A DNA stretch of 64,000 nt, taken from contig NZ_JAGGLB010000017.1 in the NCBI RefSeq assembly GCF_017874215.1, positions 1 through 64,000 on the forward strand, given 5' to 3'. The notes beneath the pieces were generated by a model. That model had not been told where the DNA came from, ran no database searches, and saw nothing but the letters and a program-made list of their open reading frames with translations. How positions within the stretch are numbered: the first letter of the stretch is position 1; the number at the start of each line of letters is the position of its first letter. A program made the position numbers and the translations under genes. Positions 36,308 to 46,009 of this stretch are shown one piece after another. Source of the DNA: Paenibacillus eucommiae (GTDB lineage: Bacteria > Bacillota > Bacilli > Paenibacillales > NBRC-103111).

Positions 36308-36610
36308 TTATATCACTCCAATTAGGGGTATTCGTTAAATATAGAAACTTATACGTTTAAACATATGGACCAATAATACAAAGAATATATCTTATTTTAT
36401 TGAAGGATGCAAAGATTTATAATGAGCTTCAATAGCCGCAATTAAAGATTTGAGTTGTTCTAATGGTTTGCGGAGTCAGGACATAGTAGTTTTCTACAAA
36501 ATGCCACCAAAACACATAGCAGTTCCAAAGATAAGTACATGTTATTGGAGCTGGAGGAGTGATAGGATAATGATGTTATGAGGGGGATCCAATCACAGGG
36601 GGTTACTAAA
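36308..36610. other. Divergent intergenic region, 303 bases
   Basis: This AT-rich region lies between the minus-strand oxidoreductase and the giant SLH protein gene. Besides the palindrome at 36350-36367, it holds a TATAAT at 36418-36423 without a good -35 partner, and a small GTAG/CTAC hairpin near 36487-36500. GGAGGAG near 36553 is too far from any start codon to use. I see no small gene in it. Confidence 0.5.
36350..36367. promoter_or_regulatory. Candidate operator palindrome upstream of the MDR gene
   Basis: TATACGTTTAAACATATG is symmetric at 14 of 18 positions about the TTTAAA centre. It lies 43-60 bases before the start codon of the minus-strand oxidoreductase, where a repressor would cover the promoter. 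The cognate regulator is not adjacent and is unknown. Confidence 0.5.
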
Positions 36611-39600
36611 GTGAAAAAAATGATCTGGAATCGAGTTTTTCTAGTTGTGATGATGGTTATGTTGTTGACGACGAGCTGGCCAATGGGAACGAATACTTCT
36701 TATGCTCAAGCAGATGAAAGCACAATTTTCTTTGACAATTTTGAAAGTGGCGAAGCTGCAGCCTGGACCCCTGAAAGCGGAACCTGGGCTGCCGTTAATA
36801 GTACGGGAGGAATTTTATTTTCTGATGAATTCGAGAATGGAAGTGCTGCAGGGTGGACTAATACCGGGGGCGAATGGTCTAGCGTACAAGGCGAATCGTC
36901 TAAAGTCTATCAACAGAGTTCCATCAACGGGGGAGCAGAGCTAATTGCAGGGAGCAATGCTTGGACAGATTACTCCTTTGAAGCGGATGTGAAGCTGATC
37001 AGCGGTACTGGAGCGATGCTGGAGTTTCGGCATCAGGATAACCAACACTTTTACTATTTGTACATGAGTGAATCGTACATCAGGTTGATGAAACAGAACG
37101 GCAGCGCTCAAGAATGGTTAAAGGCATATGATGGTCCTTCTCTTGATGTCTCAAGGTTTGTTCACTTGAAAATTGATGTGACAGGGAATCAAATCCGTGT
37201 ATTTAAAGATGGTGATTTGGTTATAGAGACTACGGACGATAACGGTTATTTTTCATCCGGTAAGGTAGCTCTCGCCTCATGGGCTTCATCGGCGCAATTC
37301 GATGATGTTGCTGTGACGGATCTGTCTGCTAATCAAGTTTATTCGCAAACGGAGAGCAGCGGCGGTTTTTCCCATACAGGGAATAGCACATGGGCTGATT
37401 ACTCCGTGCAAGCTCAAGTTATGCCGACAGCCATAAGCGAGGATGGAACGGTTGGCTTAAGCCTGAGATATCAGGATAGTCTTAACAGATATGCTCTACA
37501 GTATATGGAAGCTGGGAAAATCCAGATTATCAAAGTAGTGAACGGAGTAGAGACAGCGCTTTCAGAAGCGGCCTTCAGCATGGAAAATGGCAAGTCCTAC
37601 ACATTCAAAGGTGTAGCAGGGGGGAAATACATCGACTTTTACATTAACGGCGTAAAACTACTGTCTGTAGAAGACAAATCGTTTGCAACCGGAAAGATTG
37701 CTTTGAATATGTCGCAGGCAGCTGCGGACTTCGATAATATCGAGGTACAAAAGGTATTAGCGCCTGTTAATTCGGAAGGTCATTCCGCTTACTATGTTAG
37801 TTCCAGCACTGGCGATGATGCCAACGATGGCTTAAGCGCTGAACGCGCATGGAAAACTCTTAATAAAATCAATATTTCGACTTTCCGTGCAGGCGATTCC
37901 ATCCTCTTGAAATCTGGCGATGCATGGAATGAACCGCTTGTTTTGAAGGGCTCCGGCTCGAAGGAATATCCGATTACTGTTTCTTCTTATGGTTCAGGCG
38001 ATAAGCCTGTCATCTCGTGGAATGCTCCGAATGGTGGAAGTGTTGTCACTGGATATAATTTGAGCCACTGGACGATTAAGGGGTTAGCCGTTAACATCTT
38101 AACATCTTCAACGTTGTCGTGGAGCAATATAACAGTAGGAATTAACGTTATTTATGATAATGCGCAGCGATATGAAAATCTTCGGATTGAAGAGAATGAA
38201 GTATACAGCGCTAATTACAACAGTAATAGCAACGGAATTATGATTTCGGCATGGGTTCCGGGAACGGACAACAAAGAGGTAGTCACCGGCGTTTCGATTA
38301 GTAATAATGAAATCCATCATGTAGGGTGGTATGGAATAACCACTTCTGGATGGGATCCCGTGAAAAGCGAGGAATTGCGCTCCCAGGTGCTTTATGGAAA
38401 TTTTAAAATCAGCGGAAATTACGTGCACCATACTGCCAGTCAAGGAATTGTACTGCAAAATGCTCATAATTCCGTTATAGAAAGAAATGTTGTTCATGAC
38501 GGAGGTCTCGGCGTGGACACTTGGGGGCCTGGAGGCTTATGGATCATCACCTCTCGGGATTCCGTAATTAAATTTAATGAAGTTTATAACATGAAGGACG
38601 CGGGATCGGGTTATGACGGATCAGGGGTCAATGTGGATTGGCACTGCGACAATATCACCGTGCAGTATAATTACTCGCATGATAACAAAGGCAACGGAAT
38701 AACGACAATGAGTAATTACGGCACAAAAATATGGAATAACAAAGTCAGAGGCAATCAAGGGCAGCAAGCGAACGGGAATGGTCAAATCGCGCTCGGTAAT
38801 TTTACGGGAAGACCCGACCTCTCATCAGGGGAGCATGATCTGGATGTCGCAAATAATATGATCATTGTAGACATAGACAACACGGCCGCGATTAACAGTG
38901 CTTCTAATCCCCATGGAACGTGGACGGGAAATAAGATTTATGATAATCACATTGCGATTGCAAGAGGAATAACGAACTTCAATGTTTTCGATATTGCTCC
39001 AAATACGAACTTTGATGTTATTGATCATAATTATGTCGCTAATGAAGCGCTAGCATTTAGCTCGATTTATCATGGAACAACATATACGGGTCTTGCGTCA
39101 TGGCAACAGGGTACAGGGTTTGAGGGCAATACCCAAGTGCTGCCGATTGATGAATCGAGTCCTTCCACAGTCAATCAAGTTACCGCAACGCTTGACGGTT
39201 ACGCGGAGTTATCCTGGTCGGCGGGAGAAGATCAAGGAAACGGGATACTGCATTATAACATCTATAGAAGTGAAGACGCGGCATTCACGCCAGCCTATTC
39301 CAATATGGTGGGGGAGTCCGCTACGACATCTTTTATTGACAGGGAAGAAGCAAAGCCAAACACGACGTATTATTACAAGGTAGAAGCGGAAGATCGGAGC
39401 GGAAATGTAGGGGCTGCTTCAGAGGCTGTCCATCTAACAACCGGACCAACTGTCCCGGAAACCGGGCAACCGAAGATTGTTGATTTCGTAGCCTTTCGCG
39501 ATGGTTATCAATTAAATGTTGTCGATTTACCGACTATGCCTTATATTGCGGGAATACAACCCATTCAAAAAGTAGAGCTGTATGTGGATGATAGATTGAT

Positions 39601-41806
39601 ACAGGAAATGACGGCATCGCCATATGCCTATACCATAAAGGGCTTAAGCAATGGTGAGCATACTTTGCAATACAAGGTTTACGATATGACGGGGAGTGTT
39701 ACCGAGTCGAGACGGATTAAAGTATACAAACAAGTAGCCGCCTTGCGCAGCTTATTCACACAATCTAAACCGATGATTGACGGCTCAATTCAAGAATGGG
39801 GTAAGCCCGAATTTGTCATGAATCAGAGAGCCCAGGTGAAAAGTATTGAGAGCACCTTCACTGATCAGTGGTCTCCGCAAAGGTTAAATGCTTCAGGGCA
39901 TACCCGATGGGATGACGACAATTTGTATATCGCAATAAAGGTTAGGGAAGGCGTACACCGTTTGCCGATCACGAATGCAGCTGATTTGTGGAAAGGCTCC
40001 AGCATTCAGATCGCCATTGATCCCGATAGAGGAGCTGTTCCGGGAAGCAAAGGATATACGGAATTCGCATTTGGATTAACGGATGAAGGCCAGGCCGTCG
40101 GGTATCGTTACAATGCCATTGCTGGCAAAGCAGCAGGTGAGTTTACCGCAGGCGAAATGGAGATTTCCAGAGACGATGTGACGAAGTCTACGAGTTACGA
40201 ATTAAGCATTCCTTGGGGCGAAATCATCCCGGGAGGAATTTCAGTTAAAGACGGTTCCGTCTTGGGGATCTCTTTACTTGCCAATTATAGTGATGGAAGC
40301 TTCATCAACTCGAACAACGGAGATGCCCGAAACGGATGGATTGAATACAACAGTGGGATCGGCGCGGGAAAAGCCCCGATTCAATATGGATATTTCATTC
40401 TTGGCAAACAGATATTTGAAACGCCAACGATTAGCGCGATAGCCGGTAATGGAGAGGCGCGATTAAGTTGGGGAGCGGTAGCCGGAGCAGCAGGTTATAC
40501 CATTAAGTACGGTACAGCAAGCGGACTGTATTCGAGCAAGATTGATGCGGGAAGCGTGACCCATCATACTGTATCTGGGCTGACAAAGGGAATGACCTAT
40601 TACTTTATTGCGGAAGCCTACGATGCATATGGCGAAAGCGGTCCTTCTAACGAAGTAGCTATCGTTGCTTTAGGCGAGGAAGTGGATGGGTCAGGTAGCG
40701 GAAGTTCTGGAAGCGGAAGCTCTGGAAGCCAAGCCGGCAACGTTCGCTCCAAGGTAGAGATTAAGGACGGGGCTGCTCAAGTGAAGTTGGAGAAAGGTCA
40801 ATCAAAAGCTGTTGTCCTCTTATCGGAAATCGGGAATTATCCGCTTCAGGTGCACCTTGGTAAAGTGTCGATTACCGTAAGTCAAGAGTCGCTGGATAAT
40901 CTCAGAGAACAATCAGGCTTTACCGCTGGTTCTGTGATTGAAGTGACCATGAGCCCTATTACCGATTCTGCTATATTAAACGCGCCTGCCAGCGGCAGCA
41001 AAGCTACGGTGAAAATCGCGGGTGAAGTTTATGATTTCGAAGTAAAACTCAAGACTGCGGATAATCGTGAAATCGCAACCGGTATAGTCTTAGGCGGCAT
41101 TACATTATCTCTGCCTTATGATTCCGGTCAAGTCGATCAGAAGCTTCTCGGTATTTACTATTTCGATAAGACGAAGAAGCAATGGGAATATGCCGGCGGT
41201 GAAATCGATGAGGTCATGAATCAAGTGAAGGTAACGCTACAGCATCTTAGCGTATACTCGGTTATGGAGTATAACAGAACTTTCAGCGATGTGAAGGATG
41301 ATTACTGGGCGAAGCGGGTGCTTCAAATACTGGCAGCGAAGCATATTGTCAATGGTGTGGATGAGTCGAGATTTGACCCTGAAGGAAAAATGACGAGAGC
41401 AGAATTCGTAACTTTATTGGCGAATGCTTTAAACCTGGAATCCGGCGGTGCGAACAATACGTTCATCGACGTAAAAACGGATGCATGGTATGCAGATAGT
41501 GTTGCAGCAGCAGTCAAAGCCGGGATCACTTCAGGGATAAGCGTAAATCAGTTTGCTCCAGACAAATTAATAAGCCGAGCGGAAATGGTCGTGATGATCG
41601 TGCGTTCGGCCGGCATTCAGCCAAAGTCGATGGCGACAGTTAGTTATGCCGATGCGCATGATATTCCGGGATGGGCACTACCGTATGTTGCTGCTGCCGG
41701 AGAAGCGAACTTGGTGCAAGGAAGAGGAAGTAACTTGTTCGCTCCTCAGAGCAAGGCAACGCGTGCAGAAGCTGCCCAACTCGTTTACAATCTATTGAAT
41801 AAATAA
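36611..41806 (+). CDS. Giant SLH-anchored multidomain beta-helix protein
   Basis: The product has 1731 residues and should sit on the cell wall. A signal peptide (about 1-34) is followed by two LamG-like sandwiches (about 63-237 and 253-380). A right-handed beta-helix spans about 393-840 and opens with AYYVSSSTGDDANDGLS. Then come a fibronectin type III domain (850-940), an Ig-like domain (950-1040), a CBM9-like domain (1046-1263, with RWDDDNLYIAIKVREG), a second FN3 (1270-1353), a Gly/Ser linker, a beta-rich module, and three SLH domains (about 1557-1731, starting FSDVKDDYWAKRVLQILAAK). GTG 36611 with AGGGGG 8 bases upstream is preferred over ATG 36578. The beta-helix probably degrades or binds a polysaccharide; no catalytic residues are assigned. 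A free secreted relative is encoded at 46010-48799. Confidence 0.9.
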   Translation: MKKMIWNRVFLVVMMVMLLTTSWPMGTNTSYAQADESTIFFDNFESGEAAAWTPESGTWAAVNSTGGILFSDEFENGSAAGWTNTGGEWSSVQGESSKVYQQSSINGGAELIAGSNAWTDYSFEADVKLISGTGAMLEFRHQDNQHFYYLYMSESYIRLMKQNGSAQEWLKAYDGPSLDVSRFVHLKIDVTGNQIRVFKDGDLVIETTDDNGYFSSGKVALASWASSAQFDDVAVTDLSANQVYSQTESSGGFSHTGNSTWADYSVQAQVMPTAISEDGTVGLSLRYQDSLNRYALQYMEAGKIQIIKVVNGVETALSEAAFSMENGKSYTFKGVAGGKYIDFYINGVKLLSVEDKSFATGKIALNMSQAAADFDNIEVQKVLAPVNSEGHSAYYVSSSTGDDANDGLSAERAWKTLNKINISTFRAGDSILLKSGDAWNEPLVLKGSGSKEYPITVSSYGSGDKPVISWNAPNGGSVVTGYNLSHWTIKGLAVNILTSSTLSWSNITVGINVIYDNAQRYENLRIEENEVYSANYNSNSNGIMISAWVPGTDNKEVVTGVSISNNEIHHVGWYGITTSGWDPVKSEELRSQVLYGNFKISGNYVHHTASQGIVLQNAHNSVIERNVVHDGGLGVDTWGPGGLWIITSRDSVIKFNEVYNMKDAGSGYDGSGVNVDWHCDNITVQYNYSHDNKGNGITTMSNYGTKIWNNKVRGNQGQQANGNGQIALGNFTGRPDLSSGEHDLDVANNMIIVDIDNTAAINSASNPHGTWTGNKIYDNHIAIARGITNFNVFDIAPNTNFDVIDHNYVANEALAFSSIYHGTTYTGLASWQQGTGFEGNTQVLPIDESSPSTVNQVTATLDGYAELSWSAGEDQGNGILHYNIYRSEDAAFTPAYSNMVGESATTSFIDREEAKPNTTYYYKVEAEDRSGNVGAASEAVHLTTGPTVPETGQPKIVDFVAFRDGYQLNVVDLPTMPYIAGIQPIQKVELYVDDRLIQEMTASPYAYTIKGLSNGEHTLQYKVYDMTGSVTESRRIKVYKQVAALRSLFTQSKPMIDGSIQEWGKPEFVMNQRAQVKSIESTFTDQWSPQRLNASGHTRWDDDNLYIAIKVREGVHRLPITNAADLWKGSSIQIAIDPDRGAVPGSKGYTEFAFGLTDEGQAVGYRYNAIAGKAAGEFTAGEMEISRDDVTKSTSYELSIPWGEIIPGGISVKDGSVLGISLLANYSDGSFINSNNGDARNGWIEYNSGIGAGKAPIQYGYFILGKQIFETPTISAIAGNGEARLSWGAVAGAAGYTIKYGTASGLYSSKIDAGSVTHHTVSGLTKGMTYYFIAEAYDAYGESGPSNEVAIVALGEEVDGSGSGSSGSGSSGSQAGNVRSKVEIKDGAAQVKLEKGQSKAVVLLSEIGNYPLQVHLGKVSITVSQESLDNLREQSGFTAGSVIEVTMSPITDSAILNAPASGSKATVKIAGEVYDFEVKLKTADNREIATGIVLGGITLSLPYDSGQVDQKLLGIYYFDKTKKQWEYAGGEIDEVMNQVKVTLQHLSVYSVMEYNRTFSDVKDDYWAKRVLQILAAKHIVNGVDESRFDPEGKMTRAEFVTLLANALNLESGGANNTFIDVKTDAWYADSVAAAVKAGITSGISVNQFAPDKLISRAEMVVMIVRSAGIQPKSMATVSYADAHDIPGWALPYVAAAGEANLVQGRGSNLFAPQSKATRAEAAQLVYNLLNK

Positions 41807-41821
41807 AGGGGGCGATGGCAC

Positions 41822-42427
41822 ATGTTGCTGCACGAAGGACAGAAGATCGTATTTATTGGCGACAGCATTACCGATTGCGGCAGGAAAGATGATCCTGAAA
41901 ATATGGGAGGCGGATATGTACGCGTCATTCGGGATTACTTATCCATCGTACGTCCGGAGATCTCTTTGCAGGTAGAGAACCGGGGGATAAGCGGTGAGAC
42001 GATATTGGATCTAAAGGCGCGCTGGAATGAAGATATAATCGAGTTAAGGCCGGACTGGCTGTCAGTATCTATTGGCATAAATGATGAATGGAAAAACGTC
42101 AGCTGTGATGATTTCAGGGATACCTACAGGGAATTATTGCTTGAAACAAAAAGCAAAACGGGGTCATCCTTGATATTAATGGAAACGACGATCCTATCCG
42201 AAGATTCGAACGACGGGAAGAATGAACGTCTTCTTCCCTATAATCGAATAATAAGGGAAGTCGCAGCGGAATTCGAGGCCATTCTCGTGCCTCAGTTTCA
42301 GTCATTTACGGCATACTTAAGGGAGCAACGCGGGAAAACGCTAACCGTGGATCAAGTTCACATGAATTCGACAGGGAATTTGTTAATGGCTCTCAACTGG
42401 TTGAAGGCTTGCGGGTTCGCACAATAA
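41822..42427 (+). CDS. SGNH/GDSL-family hydrolase (probable carbohydrate esterase)
   Basis: The product has 201 residues and no signal peptide. The four SGNH blocks are present: Ser in FIGDSITDCG, Gly in NRGISGETILDL, Asn in SIGINDEWKN, and the Asp/His pair in DQVHMNSTGN. Such small cytoplasmic members often remove acetyl groups from sugars. It follows the giant SLH gene by 15 bases and is likely co-transcribed. Deacetylation of imported oligosaccharides is a fair but unproven role. Confidence 0.9.
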   Translation: MLLHEGQKIVFIGDSITDCGRKDDPENMGGGYVRVIRDYLSIVRPEISLQVENRGISGETILDLKARWNEDIIELRPDWLSVSIGINDEWKNVSCDDFRDTYRELLLETKSKTGSSLILMETTILSEDSNDGKNERLLPYNRIIREVAAEFEAILVPQFQSFTAYLREQRGKTLTVDQVHMNSTGNLLMALNWLKACGFAQ

Positions 42428-42571
42428 AAACACATAAAAGCACATCCGATTTCACAGCAAAAATACATAGACGAACCGATGGTATTGTGAGACTATAGAG
42501 TCGTTAGCCCTTGTCCGAACTGCTGAGAAATTGAGAAATTGTTGCTATCATCATGTGTCTCGGAGGACCTC

Positions 42572-44353
42572 ATGTTTAAAGAACTGGTATCTTATACAAG
42601 GAAGTATAGATTAAGCTTTCGCATGATCCTCACAAATATTTGTATTGCCGTTTTGCCCATTCTCCTTCTAGGGACAGTGGGCTATTTTTCTTATATTAAT
42701 ATTATGAAAAAGAACGCACTCGATAATATTAATATTTTCGTGACGCAAACTAACAACCGGTTCGACGAATATTTTTACCGGATGGATCAGCTTTCAAAGT
42801 CAATTTTCTTTAACCGGAACGTTCAGGCCATTATGCTGGAGAATAAATCATGGCAGGAATCCGATATTTTGCTGAGAAACTTAAACTCGTACTTGTCACT
42901 GGAACCTGCCTTGAACTCCATCGGCATGATTAGTACAAAAGATTTCAGCTTAGTATCAACCGGAGAATTACTTATGCAACCTATGGTTGCGTATTTGAAA
43001 GAGATGCAAAATAAGAACAGACTAAGCGATAAGCTGCAGATTTCCCCTCCATTTTTAAAAGACCAGGGCATACTGGCGTTCAGGAAGGTTAAATCCGTTC
43101 TTCCAAACCGATACCTGCAGGAAATTTACATAGGCGTTTTGTTGTTGGATACGGAATGGATACAGCAAATATTACGCTCAGCGAATTTGGCGGATAAAGC
43201 AGAGCTCTATATTATGAACGATAGCGGCGATCTCATTGGCTCTTCGACTAATAATCCTGATTTTGTACAACTATATGCCCAGGCTAGAGCGAATCAGGAT
43301 CACAAAGTCATCGATTTTCAAATGAACGGCATCAATTACTTGTACCAGTCACTCCCGATCAAAAGTTTGGGTTGGAAGTTCGTTGCATTAATCAATGAGG
43401 ATAAGCTGGTGGGAAAGGCATCTATCATTCAGTATATCGTGATTGCGGCTATAGCGATCATGGTTCTAATCGTCATCTGGGTCGCGATCTCCTTTAATAT
43501 TCGTTTAACCCATCCCATCACTAAGATGGCCGATATTTTCGATAGTGCAGCGAGTGGTGACCTGGATGTCCGGTTGAGATTCGGCTATAAGAATGAAATC
43601 ACAATCATTCAGGACCACTACAACAATATGATGAATGAAATCAAGAAGCTTACGGACAATCTGCTGCAATCACAGCAGCAGCTCTATGAAACGGAAATGG
43701 AGAAACGAATGTTTCAGTTAAACGGTCTCCAAAGCCAAATTAATTCTCATTTTCTTTATAACGTACTTCACTCTATAAGAGGCATGGCCTTGTCCAACGC
43801 ACGGAGGGAGGTAGCTGTAGCAATTGACAATCTCGTCTCTTATTTCCGCTACATTACGCGTACGGATGAATTTGTTCTGCTGCACAAAGAGCTTGAGCAT
43901 CTGGAGCGATACATAGATATTCAAAAAATAAGGTTTGGAGAACGGCTGCAGTTTAAAGTAATCATTGATCAGGGTCTCGGAGCCCATTCGATTGTGAAGC
44001 TCATTCTTCAGCCGCTTGTGGAGAACGCCATATTTCATGGTCTCGAAGGAAAGACAGGACGATGGATCATTCACATCCATGCGACTGTCGAAGAGGAGAA
44101 TCAATTGCTGATCAAGGTGATGGATAACGGAATCGGCATGAGCGAGGAACGCTTGATGCGGATGCATCTAGAGTTTGAAAGCATGAATAAGAGTTCATCC
44201 GAAACCTCAGGGCTGGGGCAAGGGATCGGGTTAGTCAATATTCATAAGAGAATTCAAATCTATTATGGAAAGCCCTATGGACTATCCATCAAGAGCTGGA
44301 AAAATAGGGGCACGGTTGTGACGGTCAGCGTACCGCTTAAAACGAAAGGGTGA
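42572..44353 (+). CDS. Sensor histidine kinase, YesM type
   Basis: The product has 593 residues. Membrane helices at about 18-40 and 287-310 flank a Cache-like extracytoplasmic sensor. A HAMP linker (about 311-365) follows. The His_kinase domain of the LytS/YesM group has the phospho-acceptor His in SQINSHFLYNVLHSI (near 393). The ATPase domain shows QPLVENAIFHGL, DNGIGM and GIGLVNIHKRI. ATG 42572 follows CGGAGGACC; the open frame extends upstream to 42539. The next gene encodes its response regulator 7 bases away. In Bacillales this pair type controls polysaccharide uptake and degradation genes, so the surrounding locus is the likely regulon. Confidence 0.94.
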   Translation: MFKELVSYTRKYRLSFRMILTNICIAVLPILLLGTVGYFSYINIMKKNALDNINIFVTQTNNRFDEYFYRMDQLSKSIFFNRNVQAIMLENKSWQESDILLRNLNSYLSLEPALNSIGMISTKDFSLVSTGELLMQPMVAYLKEMQNKNRLSDKLQISPPFLKDQGILAFRKVKSVLPNRYLQEIYIGVLLLDTEWIQQILRSANLADKAELYIMNDSGDLIGSSTNNPDFVQLYAQARANQDHKVIDFQMNGINYLYQSLPIKSLGWKFVALINEDKLVGKASIIQYIVIAAIAIMVLIVIWVAISFNIRLTHPITKMADIFDSAASGDLDVRLRFGYKNEITIIQDHYNNMMNEIKKLTDNLLQSQQQLYETEMEKRMFQLNGLQSQINSHFLYNVLHSIRGMALSNARREVAVAIDNLVSYFRYITRTDEFVLLHKELEHLERYIDIQKIRFGERLQFKVIIDQGLGAHSIVKLILQPLVENAIFHGLEGKTGRWIIHIHATVEEENQLLIKVMDNGIGMSEERLMRMHLEFESMNKSSSETSGLGQGIGLVNIHKRIQIYYGKPYGLSIKSWKNRGTVVTVSVPLKTKG

Positions 44354-44360
44354 GTAAACG

Positions 44361-45881
44361 ATGTACAAGCTGATCCTCGTTGATGATGAGCCATGGATAT
44401 TGAAGGATATGGAACAAATTGTGGATTGGGAAGCACTAGGCTTTCAAATTGTAGCGAAATTAAACGATGTACATATGGCTGAAAGCCTGTTGAAACGGCA
44501 ATCGATCGATGTCGTGATCAGCGACATTCGTATGCCAGGGAAAAGCGGCCTGGATTTATTATCTTTCGTAAACCGTGTATCTCCCCATACGTTGATGGTA
44601 TTCATGAGCGCATACAGTGAATTTAGCTACGCGAAAAAAGCGCTGGAGCTTGGCTGCTTTGCCTATCTGCTTAAACCTGTCAACGAACAGGAATTGCAGG
44701 ATACATTAAATAAGTGCAGCAATCGGTTAGCTGAACGTGATCGTGACCTGCGCGTACTTCAAACCTACCACAACTCCATGCTGTTTTTGGAAATGATCGA
44801 GAAGGGATTAACCGTACAGCAAGTATCCAAGCTGTTGAAAGGTTTGGGCGTTGAAATGAGAAGTGGAGCAGGATACGCCTTTGCTATCGTTAAAAGCAAA
44901 ACAGCCATATCGGAGCAATCTTTGCTGAATTCGGATCGATTGCTGCAAGAGCATGACGTTGCCTTTTTTCGTGCCATGGCAAGTCCACTCAAGTGGACGT
45001 ATTTATTAAGTCATTCCGACATGGATTCGAATACGGTTAAGTCATTGTATAAACGCGTACTAGCCATGGCTGCAGAGCATCAATGGGATGTAGGAATAAG
45101 TGTGTCTAACGTCTCCGACAGTCAAATCGCGAAATATTACAACCAGGCGAATATGATGGCTGACACCTCAAGCTTGAACCGCAGGATAGGCGTTTACCGC
45201 TATAGGCCGAGAGTAAACGCGGCATTGCCTTCTATCATGGAGCGGATAGGCAAAGCAAAAAAGCTTGAGCATCTGGAAGCGGCGTTATTCGATTTGCATA
45301 GAGGAATCGCCAAAGATCAAATTCATTTAAGTGGGCTTGCTGAAATCTATAATTTTTTTGTCGTGGTGATCAAGAACTTCTCTTCGTCGGCCCAATCATT
45401 CGCTGAGGACTCCATTTCTGTCCAAGATCTGGTCCTCCACTATGGAAATCCACATGATCTGCTTGTACAGATGAGGATGTTAATTGACGAGCATAAGAAG
45501 AAACCGCCGGAGGTAACAACACTTCCAATCGTTGAGGAGATTATTAAGGATATCGAGCGACGATATGCACACAAAATATCTCTCAAAGAATTTGCCCAGC
45601 AGTACTTTATTAGCCCAAACTATTTGAGTCATCTGTTTAAACAGGAGAAGGGCCAAAGCTTTATCCATTTCCTCATTCAAAAAAGGCTTGATGCGGCTAT
45701 TACGCTATTGAAAGAGGATATATCGCTTTATGAAGTAGGAAAATTAGTCGGGTATGAAGATTATGCCCATTTCAGCAAGCTATTCAAGAAACATCTCGGC
45801 CAATCGCCGCTAGAGTACAAACAGAGCTTTGACAATAAAAACATCGTTCACAAGAAACTACAATCAAATCTCTTTGATTAA
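44361..45881 (+). CDS. Response regulator with AraC-type output, YesN type
   Basis: The product has 506 residues. The receiver domain (1-120) has the acidic pocket VDDE, the phospho-acceptor Asp55 in VVISDIRMPGKSG, and the conserved Lys in LLKPVNE. A middle region of about 270 residues links to two AraC helix-turn-helix motifs at about 395-495 (ISLKEFAQQYFISPNYLSHL; YEVGKLVGYEDYAHFSKLFK). It should be phosphorylated by the kinase encoded just upstream, then bind near target promoters such as those of the beta-helix gene at 46010 and the transporter at 51-54 kb. Targets are inferred from position. Confidence 0.95.
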   Translation: MYKLILVDDEPWILKDMEQIVDWEALGFQIVAKLNDVHMAESLLKRQSIDVVISDIRMPGKSGLDLLSFVNRVSPHTLMVFMSAYSEFSYAKKALELGCFAYLLKPVNEQELQDTLNKCSNRLAERDRDLRVLQTYHNSMLFLEMIEKGLTVQQVSKLLKGLGVEMRSGAGYAFAIVKSKTAISEQSLLNSDRLLQEHDVAFFRAMASPLKWTYLLSHSDMDSNTVKSLYKRVLAMAAEHQWDVGISVSNVSDSQIAKYYNQANMMADTSSLNRRIGVYRYRPRVNAALPSIMERIGKAKKLEHLEAALFDLHRGIAKDQIHLSGLAEIYNFFVVVIKNFSSSAQSFAEDSISVQDLVLHYGNPHDLLVQMRMLIDEHKKKPPEVTTLPIVEEIIKDIERRYAHKISLKEFAQQYFISPNYLSHLFKQEKGQSFIHFLIQKRLDAAITLLKEDISLYEVGKLVGYEDYAHFSKLFKKHLGQSPLEYKQSFDNKNIVHKKLQSNLFD

Positions 45882-46009
45882 CACATAGAAATGCAATCGA
45901 GCCCATGTCACAATGAATACATCTATCAAGAATCGAGGGTGAATGGAGGCTTCCAACGGAATTTACGACACGTCTATTTGAATTGAACATTGAGGAGGAG
46001 TAGTAGCCA

